Shown here piece after piece: positions 27,463 through 36,357 of a stretch of 64,000 bases of DNA (its first letter is position 1; each line of letters opens with the position of its first letter). This stretch comes from CAWDZK01 sp963807005. GTDB taxonomy: Bacteria > Actinomycetota > Actinomycetes > JACCUZ01. The stretch is from positions 868,001 to 932,000 of the forward strand of contig CAWDZK010000001.1 in the NCBI GenBank assembly GCA_963807005.1. Reading direction: 5' to 3'. The notes beneath the pieces are model-generated. The model had not been told where the DNA came from. It worked only from the letters and a program-made list of their open reading frames with translations, and made no database searches. Both the position numbers and the translations under genes were made by a program.

Positions 27463-28254
27463 ATGAACATCGTCGTCTGTGTGAAGCAGGTGCCTGACAC
27501 CTGGTCGGAGAAGAAGCTCTCGGCGTCGGACTCGACGCTGGACCGGGCCGCCACCGACCCGGTCATGAACGAGATGGACGAGTACGCCGTCGAGGAGGCC
27601 CTCAAGCTCCAGGAGGCGCACGGCGGCGAGGTGACCATCCTCTGCATGGGGCCGGACGCCGCCACCGAGACGGTGCGCAAGGCCCTGTCGATGGGTGCGG
27701 ACAAGGCCGTTCACGTGATCGACGACGCCCTGCACGGTTCCGACGCCGTCGCGACCTCGCTCGCGCTGGCCAAGGCGGTCGAGAAGGCAGGGGAGTCCTC
27801 GCCGGTCGACCTCGTCCTGCTCGGCTCGGAGTCCTCCGACGCGCGGATGAGCGTGGTGCCCGCGATGCTCGCCGAGCGCCTCGGCCTGCCGCAGCTGACC
27901 TTCGCCAAGGAGGTCACCGTGGACGGCTCGACCGTGAGCATCAAGCGGCTCACCGACGACGGCTACCAGGTCGTGACGGCCTCGACGCCCGCAGTGGTCA
28001 GCGTGGTCGAGAAGATCAACGAGCCGCGGTACCCGTCGTTCAAGGGGATCATGGCGGCGAAGAAGAAGCCGGTCGAGTCCTATGGTCTGGCCGACCTCGG
28101 CATCGACGCCGCAGAGGTGGGCCTCGGCGGCGCGTGGAGCGCGGTCGCCGCGTTCGAGTCGGCGCCCCCGCGGGAGGCCGGCACCGTGGTGAAGGACGAG
28201 GGGGACGGGGCCGACAAGCTCGTCGACTTCCTCGCGTCGAAGAAGTTCGTCTGA
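27463..28254 (+). CDS. etfB: Electron transfer flavoprotein beta subunit
   Basis: This 263-residue protein is the AMP-binding small subunit of the flavoprotein that passes electrons from acyl-CoA dehydrogenases to the quinone pool. The start MNIVVCVKQVPDTW, the segment MNEMDEYAVEEAL and the nucleotide-binding DLVLLGSESSDARMSVVPAMLAERL are typical. ATG 27463 follows GGAGGAG by 12 nt. The open frame extends upstream, but the conserved protein begins here. It is followed by etfA after 29 nt, giving a two-gene unit as in mycobacteria (fixA-fixB). Confidence 0.97.
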   Translation: MNIVVCVKQVPDTWSEKKLSASDSTLDRAATDPVMNEMDEYAVEEALKLQEAHGGEVTILCMGPDAATETVRKALSMGADKAVHVIDDALHGSDAVATSLALAKAVEKAGESSPVDLVLLGSESSDARMSVVPAMLAERLGLPQLTFAKEVTVDGSTVSIKRLTDDGYQVVTASTPAVVSVVEKINEPRYPSFKGIMAAKKKPVESYGLADLGIDAAEVGLGGAWSAVAAFESAPPREAGTVVKDEGDGADKLVDFLASKKFV

Positions 28255-28283
28255 GACCCGACGAGACCTGAGGAGACACGGAC

Positions 28284-29243
28284 ATGGCAGAGGTTCTGGT
28301 TCTCGTCGAGCACACCGACGGCGAGGTCAAGAAGGTCACCAGCGAGCTGCTGACCCTGGCCGCCCGGCTCGGCGAGCCCTCGGCGGTCTTCCTCGGCAGC
28401 GGCTTCGACGCCGCGAAGGAGGCGCTCGCGGCGTACGGCGCGGCCAAGGTCTACGTCGCCGAGGACCCAGAGGTGGCGTCATACCTCGTCGCGCCGGCGG
28501 CCGAGGTGCTCGCGAGCATCGTGGCCGACGGCTCGCCGGCAGCGGTGCTGCTGGCCTCCGGGGCCGAGGGCAAGGAGATCGCCGCCCGGCTGGCCCTGAA
28601 GACCGGCTCGGGCCTCATCACCGACGCCACCGACCTGGTCGCCGACGACGGCGTCACGGCCGAGCAGCAGGTGTTCGGCGGGTCGACCATCGTGCGCTCC
28701 AAGGTCACGACCGGCACGCCGATCATCACCGTCCGGCCCAACAGCGTCGCGGCGGAGACCGCAGCGGGGGCGGCCGAGCGGGTCGACGTGACCGTGCAGC
28801 TCACCGACGCCGCCAAGGCGGCCCGGATCACCGACCGGGTGGTGGAGGAGAAGGGCGAGCGGCCCGAGCTGACAGAGGCAGCGATCGTGGTCTCCGGCGG
28901 CCGCGGGGTCGGCTCGGCCGAGAACTTCTCGGTCATCGAGGCGCTGGCGGACGCGCTCGGCGCGGCCGTCGGAGCCTCGCGCGCGGCCACCGACGCCGGC
29001 TGGTACCCGCACCAGCACCAGGTCGGGCAGACCGGCAAGACGGTCTCGCCGCAGCTGTACGTCGCCGCCGGCATCTCCGGTGCGATCCAGCACCGGGCCG
29101 GGATGCAGACGTCCAAGACCATCGTGGCCATCAACAAGGACCCGGAGGCCCCGATCTTCGAGCTCGTCGACTACGGCGTCGTCGGGGACCTGCACCAGGT
29201 GGTGCCCGCGCTGACGGACAAGGTCAAGGCCCGCAAGGGCTGA
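28284..29243 (+). CDS. etfA: Electron transfer flavoprotein alpha subunit
   Basis: This 319-residue large subunit carries the FAD. The C-terminal FAD-binding half shows SRAATDAGWYPHQHQVGQTGKTVSPQLYVAAGISGAIQH followed by SKTIVAINKDPEAPIFELVDYGVVGDL, both near-invariant in EtfA. The N-terminal half has the expected alpha/beta fold starting MAEVLVLVEH. GAGGAGAC lies 6 nt before the ATG. It is co-transcribed with etfB. The following 84 nt to the cysteine desulfurase gene contain its own -10 box. Confidence 0.97.
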   Translation: MAEVLVLVEHTDGEVKKVTSELLTLAARLGEPSAVFLGSGFDAAKEALAAYGAAKVYVAEDPEVASYLVAPAAEVLASIVADGSPAAVLLASGAEGKEIAARLALKTGSGLITDATDLVADDGVTAEQQVFGGSTIVRSKVTTGTPIITVRPNSVAAETAAGAAERVDVTVQLTDAAKAARITDRVVEEKGERPELTEAAIVVSGGRGVGSAENFSVIEALADALGAAVGASRAATDAGWYPHQHQVGQTGKTVSPQLYVAAGISGAIQHRAGMQTSKTIVAINKDPEAPIFELVDYGVVGDLHQVVPALTDKVKARKG

Positions 29244-29312
29244 GGGCGCCGGCCGGCTCACCCCCTCGACACGTCCGGCGCGACGGCTTCGGGGGCGGCG
29301 ACCGGGGCGACG

Positions 29313-29318
29313 TATGCT
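29313..29318 (+). promoter_or_regulatory. -10 box of the cysteine desulfurase gene
   Basis: TATGCT lies 9 nt before ATG 29328, so the predicted message has a leader of only a few nucleotides. It makes iscS-mnmA an independent unit from etfBA. Confidence 0.5.
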
Positions 29319-29327
29319 CGTCCGGCG

Positions 29328-30542
29328 ATGACAGCGACTCCGCGCACCATCTACCTCGACCATGCGGCCACCACGCCGATGCTGCCCGAGGCGAGGGAGG
29401 CGATGACCGAGCTGCTGGCCCGACCGCAGATCGGCAACCCGTCCTCGCTGCACGCTTCCGGTCGAGCCGCGCGCCGTCTGGTGGAGGAGTCCCGTGAGAC
29501 CGTCGCGGCGGCCCTCGGGGCCCGGCCGAGCGAGGTCCTCTTCACCGGCGGCGGCACCGAGAGCGACAACCTCGCGGTCAAGGGTCTGTACTGGCAGCGC
29601 CGCAGCGAGGACCCGGCCCGGCGGCGGGTGCTGGCCAGCGCCGTGGAGCACCACGCCGTGATGGACGCCGTGCTCTGGCTCGCCGAGCACGAGGGAGCGA
29701 CGGTCGAGTGGCTGCCCGTCGACGCCACCGGCCGGGTGCACCCCGAGACCCTCGCGTCCGCGCTGGCGGCCGACCCGGAGACGGTGTCGCTGGTCACCGT
29801 CATGTGGGCCAACAACGAGGTCGGTACCGTCCAGCCGGTCGCCGAGCTGGCCGCGGTGGCCATGTCGTACGGCGTGCCGATGCACTCCGACGCGGTGCAG
29901 GCCCTCGGGTCGCTGCCGGTCGAGTTCGCGGCCAGCGGCCTGGACGCCCTGACCGTCACCGGGCACAAGATCGGCGGCCCGCTCGGGGTCGGCGTACTCG
30001 TGCTCGACCGCGCCCAGGACCTGGTCCCGGTGCTGCACGGTGGCGGCCAGGAGCGTGACGTCCGGTCCGGCACGCTGGACACGCCGGCGATCGTCGGTCT
30101 GGCGGCCGCCGCCGAGGTGGCGGTCAAGCGCCGGGTGGAGCACGCCGACGCCGTCGCTGCGCTCCGGGACGACCTGGTCCGCCGGGTCCGGGACGTGGTC
30201 CCGGACGTCGTCGTCGGCGGCGACCCCAGCCTGTCCCGCGAGAGCCGCCTGCCCGGCAACGCGCACTTCTCCTTCCCCGGCTGCGAGGGCGACGCCCTGC
30301 TGCTGCTCCTCGATGCCCGCGGCATCGAGGTCTCCACCGGCTCGGCCTGCTCCGCGGGTGTGCCGCAGCCCAGTCACGTGCTGCTGGCGATGGGGGTGCC
30401 CGAGGACCTGGCCCGCGGCTCGCTGCGGTTCTCGTTCGGTCACACGTCGACAGCGGCCGATGTCGACGCCGTCGTCGAGGCCATCGGCCCGGTCGTCGAG
30501 CGCGCTCGCCGCGCCGGCCGTACCGGCGGGCTGAGAGCCTGA
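29328..30542 (+). CDS. iscS: Cysteine desulfurase
   Basis: This 404-residue pyridoxal-phosphate enzyme takes sulfur from cysteine for iron-sulfur clusters and tRNA thiolation. It has the opening IYLDHAATTPMLPEA, the cofactor contact region EHHAVMD, WANNEVGTVQP and the Schiff-base lysine in LTVTGHKIGGPLG. The active-site cysteine is in STGSACSAGVPQPSHVL, whose loop is the IscS type. The mnmA gene starts 8 nt downstream, so the sulfur donor and its tRNA-modifying acceptor are made together. The same pair is adjacent in M. tuberculosis (Rv3025c-Rv3024c, from memory). Confidence 0.95.
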   Translation: MTATPRTIYLDHAATTPMLPEAREAMTELLARPQIGNPSSLHASGRAARRLVEESRETVAAALGARPSEVLFTGGGTESDNLAVKGLYWQRRSEDPARRRVLASAVEHHAVMDAVLWLAEHEGATVEWLPVDATGRVHPETLASALAADPETVSLVTVMWANNEVGTVQPVAELAAVAMSYGVPMHSDAVQALGSLPVEFAASGLDALTVTGHKIGGPLGVGVLVLDRAQDLVPVLHGGGQERDVRSGTLDTPAIVGLAAAAEVAVKRRVEHADAVAALRDDLVRRVRDVVPDVVVGGDPSLSRESRLPGNAHFSFPGCEGDALLLLLDARGIEVSTGSACSAGVPQPSHVLLAMGVPEDLARGSLRFSFGHTSTAADVDAVVEAIGPVVERARRAGRTGGLRA

Positions 30543-30549
30543 GGCGCTC

Positions 30550-31656
30550 GTGAAGGTGCTTGCAGCCATGTCCGGGGGAGTCGACTCCGCGGTCGCCGCC
30601 GCACGAGCGGCCGAGGCGGGCCACGACGTCACCGGCGTGCATCTCGCGCTGTCGAGCAACCCTCAGTCCTTCCGTACCGGCGCGCGCGGTTGCTGCACCC
30701 TCGAGGACGCGCGCGACGCCCGGCGTGCGGCGGACGTGATCGGTATCCCGTTCTACGTCTGGGACCTCGCCGACCGGTTCCGGCAGGACGTCGTCGAGGA
30801 CTTCGTGGCGGAGTACGCCGCCGGCCGCACCCCGAACCCCTGCCTGCGGTGCAACGAGAAGATCAAGTTCTCGGCGGTGCTGGACAAGGCGCTCGCGCTC
30901 GGGTTCGACGCGGTCTGCACCGGCCACTACGCGCAGGTCGTGGACGGCCGGCTCCTGCGCGCGGTCGACGCGGGCAAGGACCAGTCCTACGTGCTGGGCG
31001 TGCTCACCGCCGATCAGGTCAGCCATGCGATGTTCCCCCTCGGCGACACCCGCAAGGACGAGGTGCGGGCCGAGGCGCAGCGCCGCGGGCTGGCGGTGGC
31101 CGCCAAGCCGGACAGCCACGACATCTGTTTCATCGCCGACGGCGACACCGCTGGCTTTCTCGCCGCGCGGATCGGCGCGGAGCCCGGTCCGGTCGTCGAC
31201 ACCGACGGGGTCCAGGTGGGCGAGCACGACGGCGCCTTCGCCTTCACCGTCGGGCAGCGGCGGGGGCTGCGGATCGGCCGGCCGGCCGCCGACGGCAAGC
31301 CGCGCTACGTGCTGGACGTCTCCCCGGTCACCCGCACGGTGACCGTCGGCACGGCCGAGGAGCTCGACGTCTCGGCTGTCACCGGGAGCCGGCCGGTGTG
31401 GAGCGGCCCGGCACCCACCGGGCCGACCCCGTGCCTGGCGCAGGTGCGGGCGCACGGTGAACCGGTCGAGGCAGTCGCCTGGTGTGAAGACGACCGCCTC
31501 GTCGTCGAGCTGGCCGAGCCGCTGCGGGGCGTGGCGCCGGGTCAGGCCGTCGTGCTCTACGACGGGCAGTTCGTGATCGGCTCGGCGACCATCGACACGA
31601 CGTCAGCCGCTCAGGGCACCCAGGTTCCTGTCTCGACCGGCCCGGTGCGCTCGTAG
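30550..31656 (+). CDS. mnmA: tRNA 2-thiouridylase
   Basis: This 368-residue ATP-pyrophosphatase enzyme puts the 2-thio group on wobble uridine 34 of tRNAs for Lys, Glu and Gln. The PP-loop is MSGGVDSAVAA. The two catalytic cysteines sit in RTPNPCLRCNEKIKF and PDSHDICFI. The C-terminal beta domains are present, with FTVGQRRGLRIGRP. GTG 30550 starts the conserved protein 8 nt after the iscS stop. The 3' end overlaps the convergent DHFR-like gene by 46 bp, so its last about 15 codons are read on both strands. Confidence 0.95.
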   Translation: MKVLAAMSGGVDSAVAAARAAEAGHDVTGVHLALSSNPQSFRTGARGCCTLEDARDARRAADVIGIPFYVWDLADRFRQDVVEDFVAEYAAGRTPNPCLRCNEKIKFSAVLDKALALGFDAVCTGHYAQVVDGRLLRAVDAGKDQSYVLGVLTADQVSHAMFPLGDTRKDEVRAEAQRRGLAVAAKPDSHDICFIADGDTAGFLAARIGAEPGPVVDTDGVQVGEHDGAFAFTVGQRRGLRIGRPAADGKPRYVLDVSPVTRTVTVGTAEELDVSAVTGSRPVWSGPAPTGPTPCLAQVRAHGEPVEAVAWCEDDRLVVELAEPLRGVAPGQAVVLYDGQFVIGSATIDTTSAAQGTQVPVSTGPVRS

Positions 31657-32216
31657 GTCTGCAGCGCCACCCCGCGGCTGGTCGTGCGCGACTCCAGCCC
31701 GAAGGCCACCGGTGCCGAGCCCGGTTCGAACAGCCGCCTGCCCGAGCCGGCCACCACCGGGACGACGATGAGGCGGTAGCCGTCGACCAGGTCGAGTCGG
31801 GCCAGCGACTGCACCAACCCGCAGCTGCCATGCACCTGCAGCTCCCGCCCGGGCTTCGCCTTCAGCCCGCGCACCGCCTCGTCGAGGTCGCCGGCCAGCA
31901 GCGACGACCCGGCCCAGGAGGTCTCGGTCAGCGTGGTCGAGGCGACGTGCTTGGGTCGGGTGTTGAGGGCGGTGGACGGCCGGCTGCGGTCGCCCTGGGC
32001 CGGCCAGTAGCTCGCCCAGCTCTCGTAGGTACCGCGGCCGAGCAGGAACGCGTCCGCCTCGTCGAAGACGCCGTCCACGAAGTCGTCGACCTCCCCGTCG
32101 GCGAACGGCACCGCCCAGCCGCCGAGGTCGAAGCCGCCGCGGCGGTCCTCCTCCGGGCCACCGGGCGCCTGCACGACACCGTCGATGGTCATGAACTCCG
32201 TCACCGTGAGTCGCAT
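31611..32216 (-). CDS. Dihydrofolate reductase-like (RibD C-terminal domain) protein
   Basis: This 201-residue protein has the RibD C-terminal/DHFR-like fold: MRLTVTEFMTIDGVVQAPGG at the start, FLLGRGTYESWASYWP, KHVASTTL and the NADPH-binding-type segment LQVHGSCGLVQSLARLDLVDGYRLIVVPVVAGSGRRLF. These stand-alone proteins are numerous in actinobacteria and rarely have a known substrate. ATG 32216 is chosen because the conserved start coincides with it and GGAG lies about 9 nt upstream. The longer open frame is not supported. Its 3' end overlaps mnmA by 46 bp on the opposite strand. Confidence 0.85.
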   Translation of the reverse strand: MRLTVTEFMTIDGVVQAPGGPEEDRRGGFDLGGWAVPFADGEVDDFVDGVFDEADAFLLGRGTYESWASYWPAQGDRSRPSTALNTRPKHVASTTLTETSWAGSSLLAGDLDEAVRGLKAKPGRELQVHGSCGLVQSLARLDLVDGYRLIVVPVVAGSGRRLFEPGSAPVAFGLESRTTSRGVALQTYERTGPVETGTWVP

Positions 32217-32341
32217 GGGTCGTGCTCCGTCCGGGCTGGTTCCTGCTGCGAGGTTCCTGGTTGTGGGGATTGCTGGTCTGTCCCGCCCATGGTGACCGGG
32301 CGTCCCGGCCGAACTCATCGGCCGGGTCGGAGCGCCGCGCG

Positions 32342-32347
32342 TAGCCT
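32342..32347 (+). promoter_or_regulatory. -10 box before the 80-residue gene
   Basis: TAGCCT lies 7 nt before ATG 32355, the same geometry seen at other leaderless starts in this window, and is the best support for that small gene. Confidence 0.45.
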
Positions 32348-32354
32348 CGGGGAC

Positions 32355-32597
32355 ATGCAGCCAGCGGCCCGGGCAGGACTCGCCCTCGTGGTTCTCGCTG
32401 CGGCCGTCGTCTACGGACCCAGCCTGCTCAGCGCCGAGCAACCCGGCGCGGACGGGCCGGCTCCCACGTCCGCACCGTCGCTGTCGACCTCGCATGGCGG
32501 GCCCGCCGTCGCCTGGACCGGCGCCGACCGGCGTCCCGCCGGCAACCTGTTCGTGCCGGGGTCCGCCCGCCGGTTGCGGCTCCCGCAGATCGGCTAG
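32355..32597 (+). CDS. Small exported or membrane-anchored protein, unknown function
   Basis: The predicted 80-residue product starts MQPAARAGLALVVLAAAVVYGPSLLS, a short signal-like hydrophobic helix. A Pro/Ser/Thr-rich stretch and an Arg-rich end (PGSARRLRLPQIG) follow. It has no recognisable domain. A leaderless-type -10 box is positioned correctly and codon use looks like that of its neighbours. The deaminase gene begins 44 nt further on. I do not recognise a family. Confidence 0.45.
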   Translation: MQPAARAGLALVVLAAAVVYGPSLLSAEQPGADGPAPTSAPSLSTSHGGPAVAWTGADRRPAGNLFVPGSARRLRLPQIG

Positions 32598-32628
32598 TCG
32601 GTGGGCAGGGCCCGCCCGGCCGGCTGAC

Positions 32629-32634
32629 TACGGT
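32629..32634 (+). promoter_or_regulatory. -10 box of the deaminase gene
   Basis: TACGGT ends 7 nt before GTG 32642. A GTG at 32633 lies inside this box, so this box supports the downstream start. Confidence 0.5.
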
Positions 32635-32641
32635 GGGCGCC

Positions 32642-33115
32642 GTGACCGATTCGGACAACCGCTGGCTGGACACCGTCGTCGCCCGCGCGACCCGCAACGT
32701 CGCCGAGGGCGGTGGCCCGTTCGCCGCGGTGGTGGTGCGCGACGGAGCAGCGCTCGCCGAAGGCGTCAACCGGGTCACCCGCGACCACGACCCCACCGCG
32801 CACGCCGAGGTCGTGGCGATCCGGGCCGCCTGCCTGGCCGTCGACGACCACGTGCTCGCCGGCGCCGTGCTGGTCTCGTCCTGCGAGCCGTGCCCGCTGT
32901 GCATCGCGGCCGCGCTGTGGGCCCGGGTCGACCGGGTGGTGTACGCCGCCGACCGCGACGACGCGGCCCGGGCGGGCTTCGACGACCGCGCCTTCTACGA
33001 GCTGTTCGAGACGCCACGCCACGAGTGGCCGGTGCCGGTCGCCCAGAACCGGGTCGACTCGGCCGTGACGCCGTTCGAGGCCTGGCTGGCCGACACCGAC
33101 CGCGTTGAGTACTGA
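32642..33115 (+). CDS. Nucleoside/guanine deaminase (CDA fold)
   Basis: This 157-residue zinc enzyme of the cytidine deaminase-like fold has zinc ligand His54 and catalytic Glu56 in TAHAEVVAIRAAC, and zinc ligands Cys84 and Cys87 in SSCEPCPLC. GGGPFAAVVV is the substrate-entry strand. The C-terminus FFE-like segment (FYELFETPR) and absence of tRNA-binding basic residues favour a free-base deaminase such as guanine deaminase over TadA, but the choice is inferred. GTG 32642 is preferred over GTG 32633 because the -10 box ends at 32634. The next gene starts inside its last codons. Confidence 0.85.
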   Translation: MTDSDNRWLDTVVARATRNVAEGGGPFAAVVVRDGAALAEGVNRVTRDHDPTAHAEVVAIRAACLAVDDHVLAGAVLVSSCEPCPLCIAAALWARVDRVVYAADRDDAARAGFDDRAFYELFETPRHEWPVPVAQNRVDSAVTPFEAWLADTDRVEY

Positions 33116-34160
33116 GGAGAAGGGGGCGGCCCCGCCCCCGGCGGCCCTGCCCGGCGGGGTCGCCACCGGCGTCGGCTCGATGCCCGGTACCGATCCGCGC
33201 GAGACCGCGGCGCTGGTGGTCGGCGAGCTGCCCGACCTGCCGCACCTGGCGGAGCTGCCGGCACGCGGCCCCGGCGCCGACCTCGTGGGCAGGTCGGCCG
33301 CGCTGCTGGTCGACCTGCACGTCGACCTGCAGCCGTCCGGCTGGCGGCTGGTCGACCGGGCCGGGATGGACGAGCGCCGGGCCCGGGGCTACCTCGCGCA
33401 GGACCTGGACGAGCTGGAGGAGCACGCCGACGGCGTGGTCGGTCCGGTCAAGCTGCAGGTCGCCGGCCCGTGGACGCTCGCGGCCGCGCTGCAGCTGCCC
33501 CGCGGCGAGCCGGTCCTCACCGACCGCGGGGCGGTCCGGGACCTCGTCGACTCGCTCACCGAAGCCGTGCGCGGCCACGTCGCCGAGCTGCGGAAGCGCC
33601 TCCCGGGCGCGGTTCCGGTGCTGCAGCTCGACGAGCCGTCCCTCCCGGCCGTCCTCGCGGGCGAGGTCCGCCGCTCGTCGGGGGCGACCGCCATCGGGCC
33701 GATGGCCGAGACCGTCGTCGAGGACGTGCTGCACGCCCTGGTCGATGCCGCGGGAGCGGCGACGGTGGTGCACTGCTGTGCAGCCCGGCCGCCGGTGGCC
33801 CTGCTCCGCCGGGCCGGGGTCGCCGGCCTGTCGCTGGACCTGCTGCTCGTGGCCGAGAGCCGGGACGACGAGCTCGGCGAGGCGGTCGAGGCCGGGCTGA
33901 CGCTGCTGGCCGGCCTCGTCCCGGCCGTCCCGCCCACTCCGGTCTCCGGCCGGTCCCGCGGGCCGTCGGACGTGCGGTCTACCGTCGAGCCGGTACGACG
34001 GCTCTGGCAGCGACTCGGCCTCGACCACGAACGGCTCGCCCGGCAGGTCGTCGTCACTCCCACCTGCGGGCTGGCAGGGGCCACCCCGGCCTACGCCCGC
34101 GCCGCCATGGCCGGGGCGCGCGACGCCGCCCACGCCCTGACCGAGCTGGAGGACCGGTGA
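33105..34160 (+). CDS. Methionine synthase-like (UROD/MetE superfamily) protein, Rv3015c-like
   Basis: This 351-residue protein resembles the C-terminal barrel of cobalamin-independent methionine synthase. It begins GGVATGVGSMPGTDPRE and has KLQVAGPWTLAAALQLPRGEP, VLQLDEPSLPAVLAGEV, a histidine and cysteines in VVHCCAARP, and VTPTCGLAGATPAYARAAM. The His/Cys/Cys set resembles the MetE zinc site, but the N-terminal folate domain is missing, so the methyl or other acceptor is unknown. The start appears to be TTG 33105, overlapping the deaminase stop. The end overlaps the ligA start by 4 nt. The same gene lies beside ligA in M. tuberculosis (Rv3015c, from memory). Confidence 0.75.
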   Translation: MSTEEKGAAPPPAALPGGVATGVGSMPGTDPRETAALVVGELPDLPHLAELPARGPGADLVGRSAALLVDLHVDLQPSGWRLVDRAGMDERRARGYLAQDLDELEEHADGVVGPVKLQVAGPWTLAAALQLPRGEPVLTDRGAVRDLVDSLTEAVRGHVAELRKRLPGAVPVLQLDEPSLPAVLAGEVRRSSGATAIGPMAETVVEDVLHALVDAAGAATVVHCCAARPPVALLRRAGVAGLSLDLLLVAESRDDELGEAVEAGLTLLAGLVPAVPPTPVSGRSRGPSDVRSTVEPVRRLWQRLGLDHERLARQVVVTPTCGLAGATPAYARAAMAGARDAAHALTELEDR

Positions 34161-36247
34161 GCCCGAAGCAGGCGAGCGAGAACGAACCGCAGCACCGGCA
34201 CGCCGAGCTGGTGGAGACCATCGACCGGGCCCGGTTCGACTACTACCTGCGCGACGCCCCCACCCTCGCGGACGGCGCCTACGACACCTTGATGCGGGAG
34301 CTCGAGGACCTCGAGTCCGCCCATCCCGAGCTGCGCACCCCGGACTCGCCGACCCAGTCCGTCGGCGGCACCTACTCCACCGAGTTCACCGCGGTCGACC
34401 ACCTCGAGCGCATGATGAGCCTGGACAACGCGTTCTCGGCGGAGGAGCTGGCCGCCTGGGCCGAACGGGTCGAGCGGGACAAGGGCGCTGCGGCGGTGCA
34501 CTACCTCTGCGAGATCAAGGTCGACGGCGTCGCCATCAACCTGCTCTACGAGAACGGTCGCCTCACCCGTGCGCTGACCCGGGGCAACGGCACGACCGGT
34601 GAGGACGTCACCCTCAACATCCGCACCCTCGACTCGGTCCCGGACCGGTTGTCCGGGGCGGACGCGCCCGCCCTGCTCGAGGTGCGCGGCGAGGTGTACT
34701 TCCCGGTCGCCGCGTTCGCCGACCTGAACGCCGCGCTGGTCGAGGCCGGCAAGGCGCCGTTCGCCAACCCCCGCAACGCCGCCGCCGGCTCACTGCGGCA
34801 GAAGGACCCGCGCGTCACCGCGACCCGGCCGCTGCGGATCGTGGTGCACGGGGTCGGCGCCCGCGAGGGCTTCACCGTCACCCGCCAGTCCGAGGCGTAC
34901 GACGCCCTGCGCGCGCTCGGGCTCCCGGTGAGCGACCGGTTCCGTGTGGTCGACGACCTCGCCGGTGTCCAGGGCTTCATCGACCACTACGAGGAGCACC
35001 GGCACGACGTCGAGCACGAGATCGACGGAGTCGTGGTCAAGGTCGACGAGGTGTCGGTTCAGCGCAGGCTGGGGTCGACGTCGCGCGCGCCGCGCTGGGC
35101 CATCGCGTTCAAGTACCCGCCGGAGGAGGTCACCACGACGCTGCTCGACATCCGGGTCAACGTCGGGCGCACCGGTCGCGTGACGCCGTACGGCGTCATG
35201 GAGCCGGTCTTCGTCAGCGGCTCCACCGTCGAGCAGGCCACGCTGCACAACGCCTCCGAGGTCGAGCGCAAAGGGGTCCTGATCGGGGACACGGTCGTGC
35301 TGCGCAAGGCGGGCGACGTGATCCCTGAGATCGTCGGCCCGGTCGTCGACCTGCGGGACGGGTCGCAGCGCGCGTTCGTCATGCCGACCGAGTGCCCCGC
35401 GTGCGGGACCACGCTGGCGCCGGAGAAGGAGGGCGACGCCGACATCCGTTGCCCGAACACCCGCTCCTGCCCGGCCCAGCTGCGGGAGCGGCTGTTCCAC
35501 CTGGCCGGCCGGGGCGCCTTCGACATCGACGTGCTCGGCTACGAGGCCGCTGCCGCGCTGCTGGACGCGGGGGTGGTGCAGGACGAGGGCGACGTCTTCG
35601 ACCTGGACGAGGACAGGCTGCTGAAGGCAGCCCTCTTCCGGCGCAAGGACGGCGGCCTGAGCGCCAACGGGACCAAGCTGCTCACGGCGGTTGAGGCCGC
35701 CAAGCAGCGGCCGCTGTGGCGGGTGCTGGTGGCCCTGTCGGTGCGGCACGTCGGGCCTACCGCGGCGCAGGCCCTGGCGCGGGAGCTGCGCTCGGTGCAG
35801 GCGGTGTTCGCCGCGGACTCCGACCGGCTGGCGGCCGTCGACGGCGTCGGCCCGGTCATCGCCGACGCCCTGCGCGAGTGGTGGGAGGTCGACTGGCACC
35901 GCGCGATCGTCGAGAAGTGGCGGGCCTCCGGCGTACGGCTCGAGGAGGAGGGCGGCGACGACGCCCCGAGGCCGCTGGAAGGTCTGAGCATCGTCGTCAC
36001 CGGCTCGCTGGAGGACTGGTCCCGCGACGGCGCGAAGGAGGCCATCCAGTCCCGCGGCGGCAAAGCGGCAGGCTCGGTCTCGAAGAAGACCGACTTCGTG
36101 GTGGTGGGCGACAGCCCCGGCTCGAAGTACGACAAGGCCGTGCAGCTCGGCGTGCCCGTGCTGGACGAGACCGGCTTCCACGCCCTGCTCGACGAGGGCC
36201 CGGACGCCGCTCGGGCGCTCGCCCGGCAGGAGCCACCGGGCGCCTGA
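34157..36247 (+). CDS. ligA: NAD-dependent DNA ligase
   Basis: This 696-residue ligase seals nicks in replication and repair using NAD. The N-terminal Ia domain has YDTLMRELEDLE. Lys121 in CEIKVDGVAINL is the adenylated residue. The nucleotidyltransferase core continues with EVRGEVYFPVAAF, NPRNAAAGSLRQ and EIDGVVVKVD. An OB fold follows, then four zinc cysteines (CPACGTTL and CPNTRSCPAQL), helix-hairpin-helix repeats and a C-terminal BRCT domain (LEGLSIVVTGSLEDWSRD). GTG 34157 overlaps the preceding stop by 4 nt. All domains of the full-length family are present. Confidence 0.97.
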   Translation: MSPKQASENEPQHRHAELVETIDRARFDYYLRDAPTLADGAYDTLMRELEDLESAHPELRTPDSPTQSVGGTYSTEFTAVDHLERMMSLDNAFSAEELAAWAERVERDKGAAAVHYLCEIKVDGVAINLLYENGRLTRALTRGNGTTGEDVTLNIRTLDSVPDRLSGADAPALLEVRGEVYFPVAAFADLNAALVEAGKAPFANPRNAAAGSLRQKDPRVTATRPLRIVVHGVGAREGFTVTRQSEAYDALRALGLPVSDRFRVVDDLAGVQGFIDHYEEHRHDVEHEIDGVVVKVDEVSVQRRLGSTSRAPRWAIAFKYPPEEVTTTLLDIRVNVGRTGRVTPYGVMEPVFVSGSTVEQATLHNASEVERKGVLIGDTVVLRKAGDVIPEIVGPVVDLRDGSQRAFVMPTECPACGTTLAPEKEGDADIRCPNTRSCPAQLRERLFHLAGRGAFDIDVLGYEAAAALLDAGVVQDEGDVFDLDEDRLLKAALFRRKDGGLSANGTKLLTAVEAAKQRPLWRVLVALSVRHVGPTAAQALARELRSVQAVFAADSDRLAAVDGVGPVIADALREWWEVDWHRAIVEKWRASGVRLEEEGGDDAPRPLEGLSIVVTGSLEDWSRDGAKEAIQSRGGKAAGSVSKKTDFVVVGDSPGSKYDKAVQLGVPVLDETGFHALLDEGPDAARALARQEPPGA

Positions 36248-36357
36248 GGCGACCGAAAGATCGCCGGGCCACCCGCCTACAGGAGCCCAGCTCCGCAGCC
36301 GACATGACACCTGAGGGCGGTCCTGGGTGCCGCGACGTCACGGCACGAGGGGGTGGC

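Noticed and set aside
36248..36265. Small hairpin after ligA (GGCGA/TCGCC)
   Set aside because: The stem is only 5 bp with an 8-nt loop, too weak to call a terminator.
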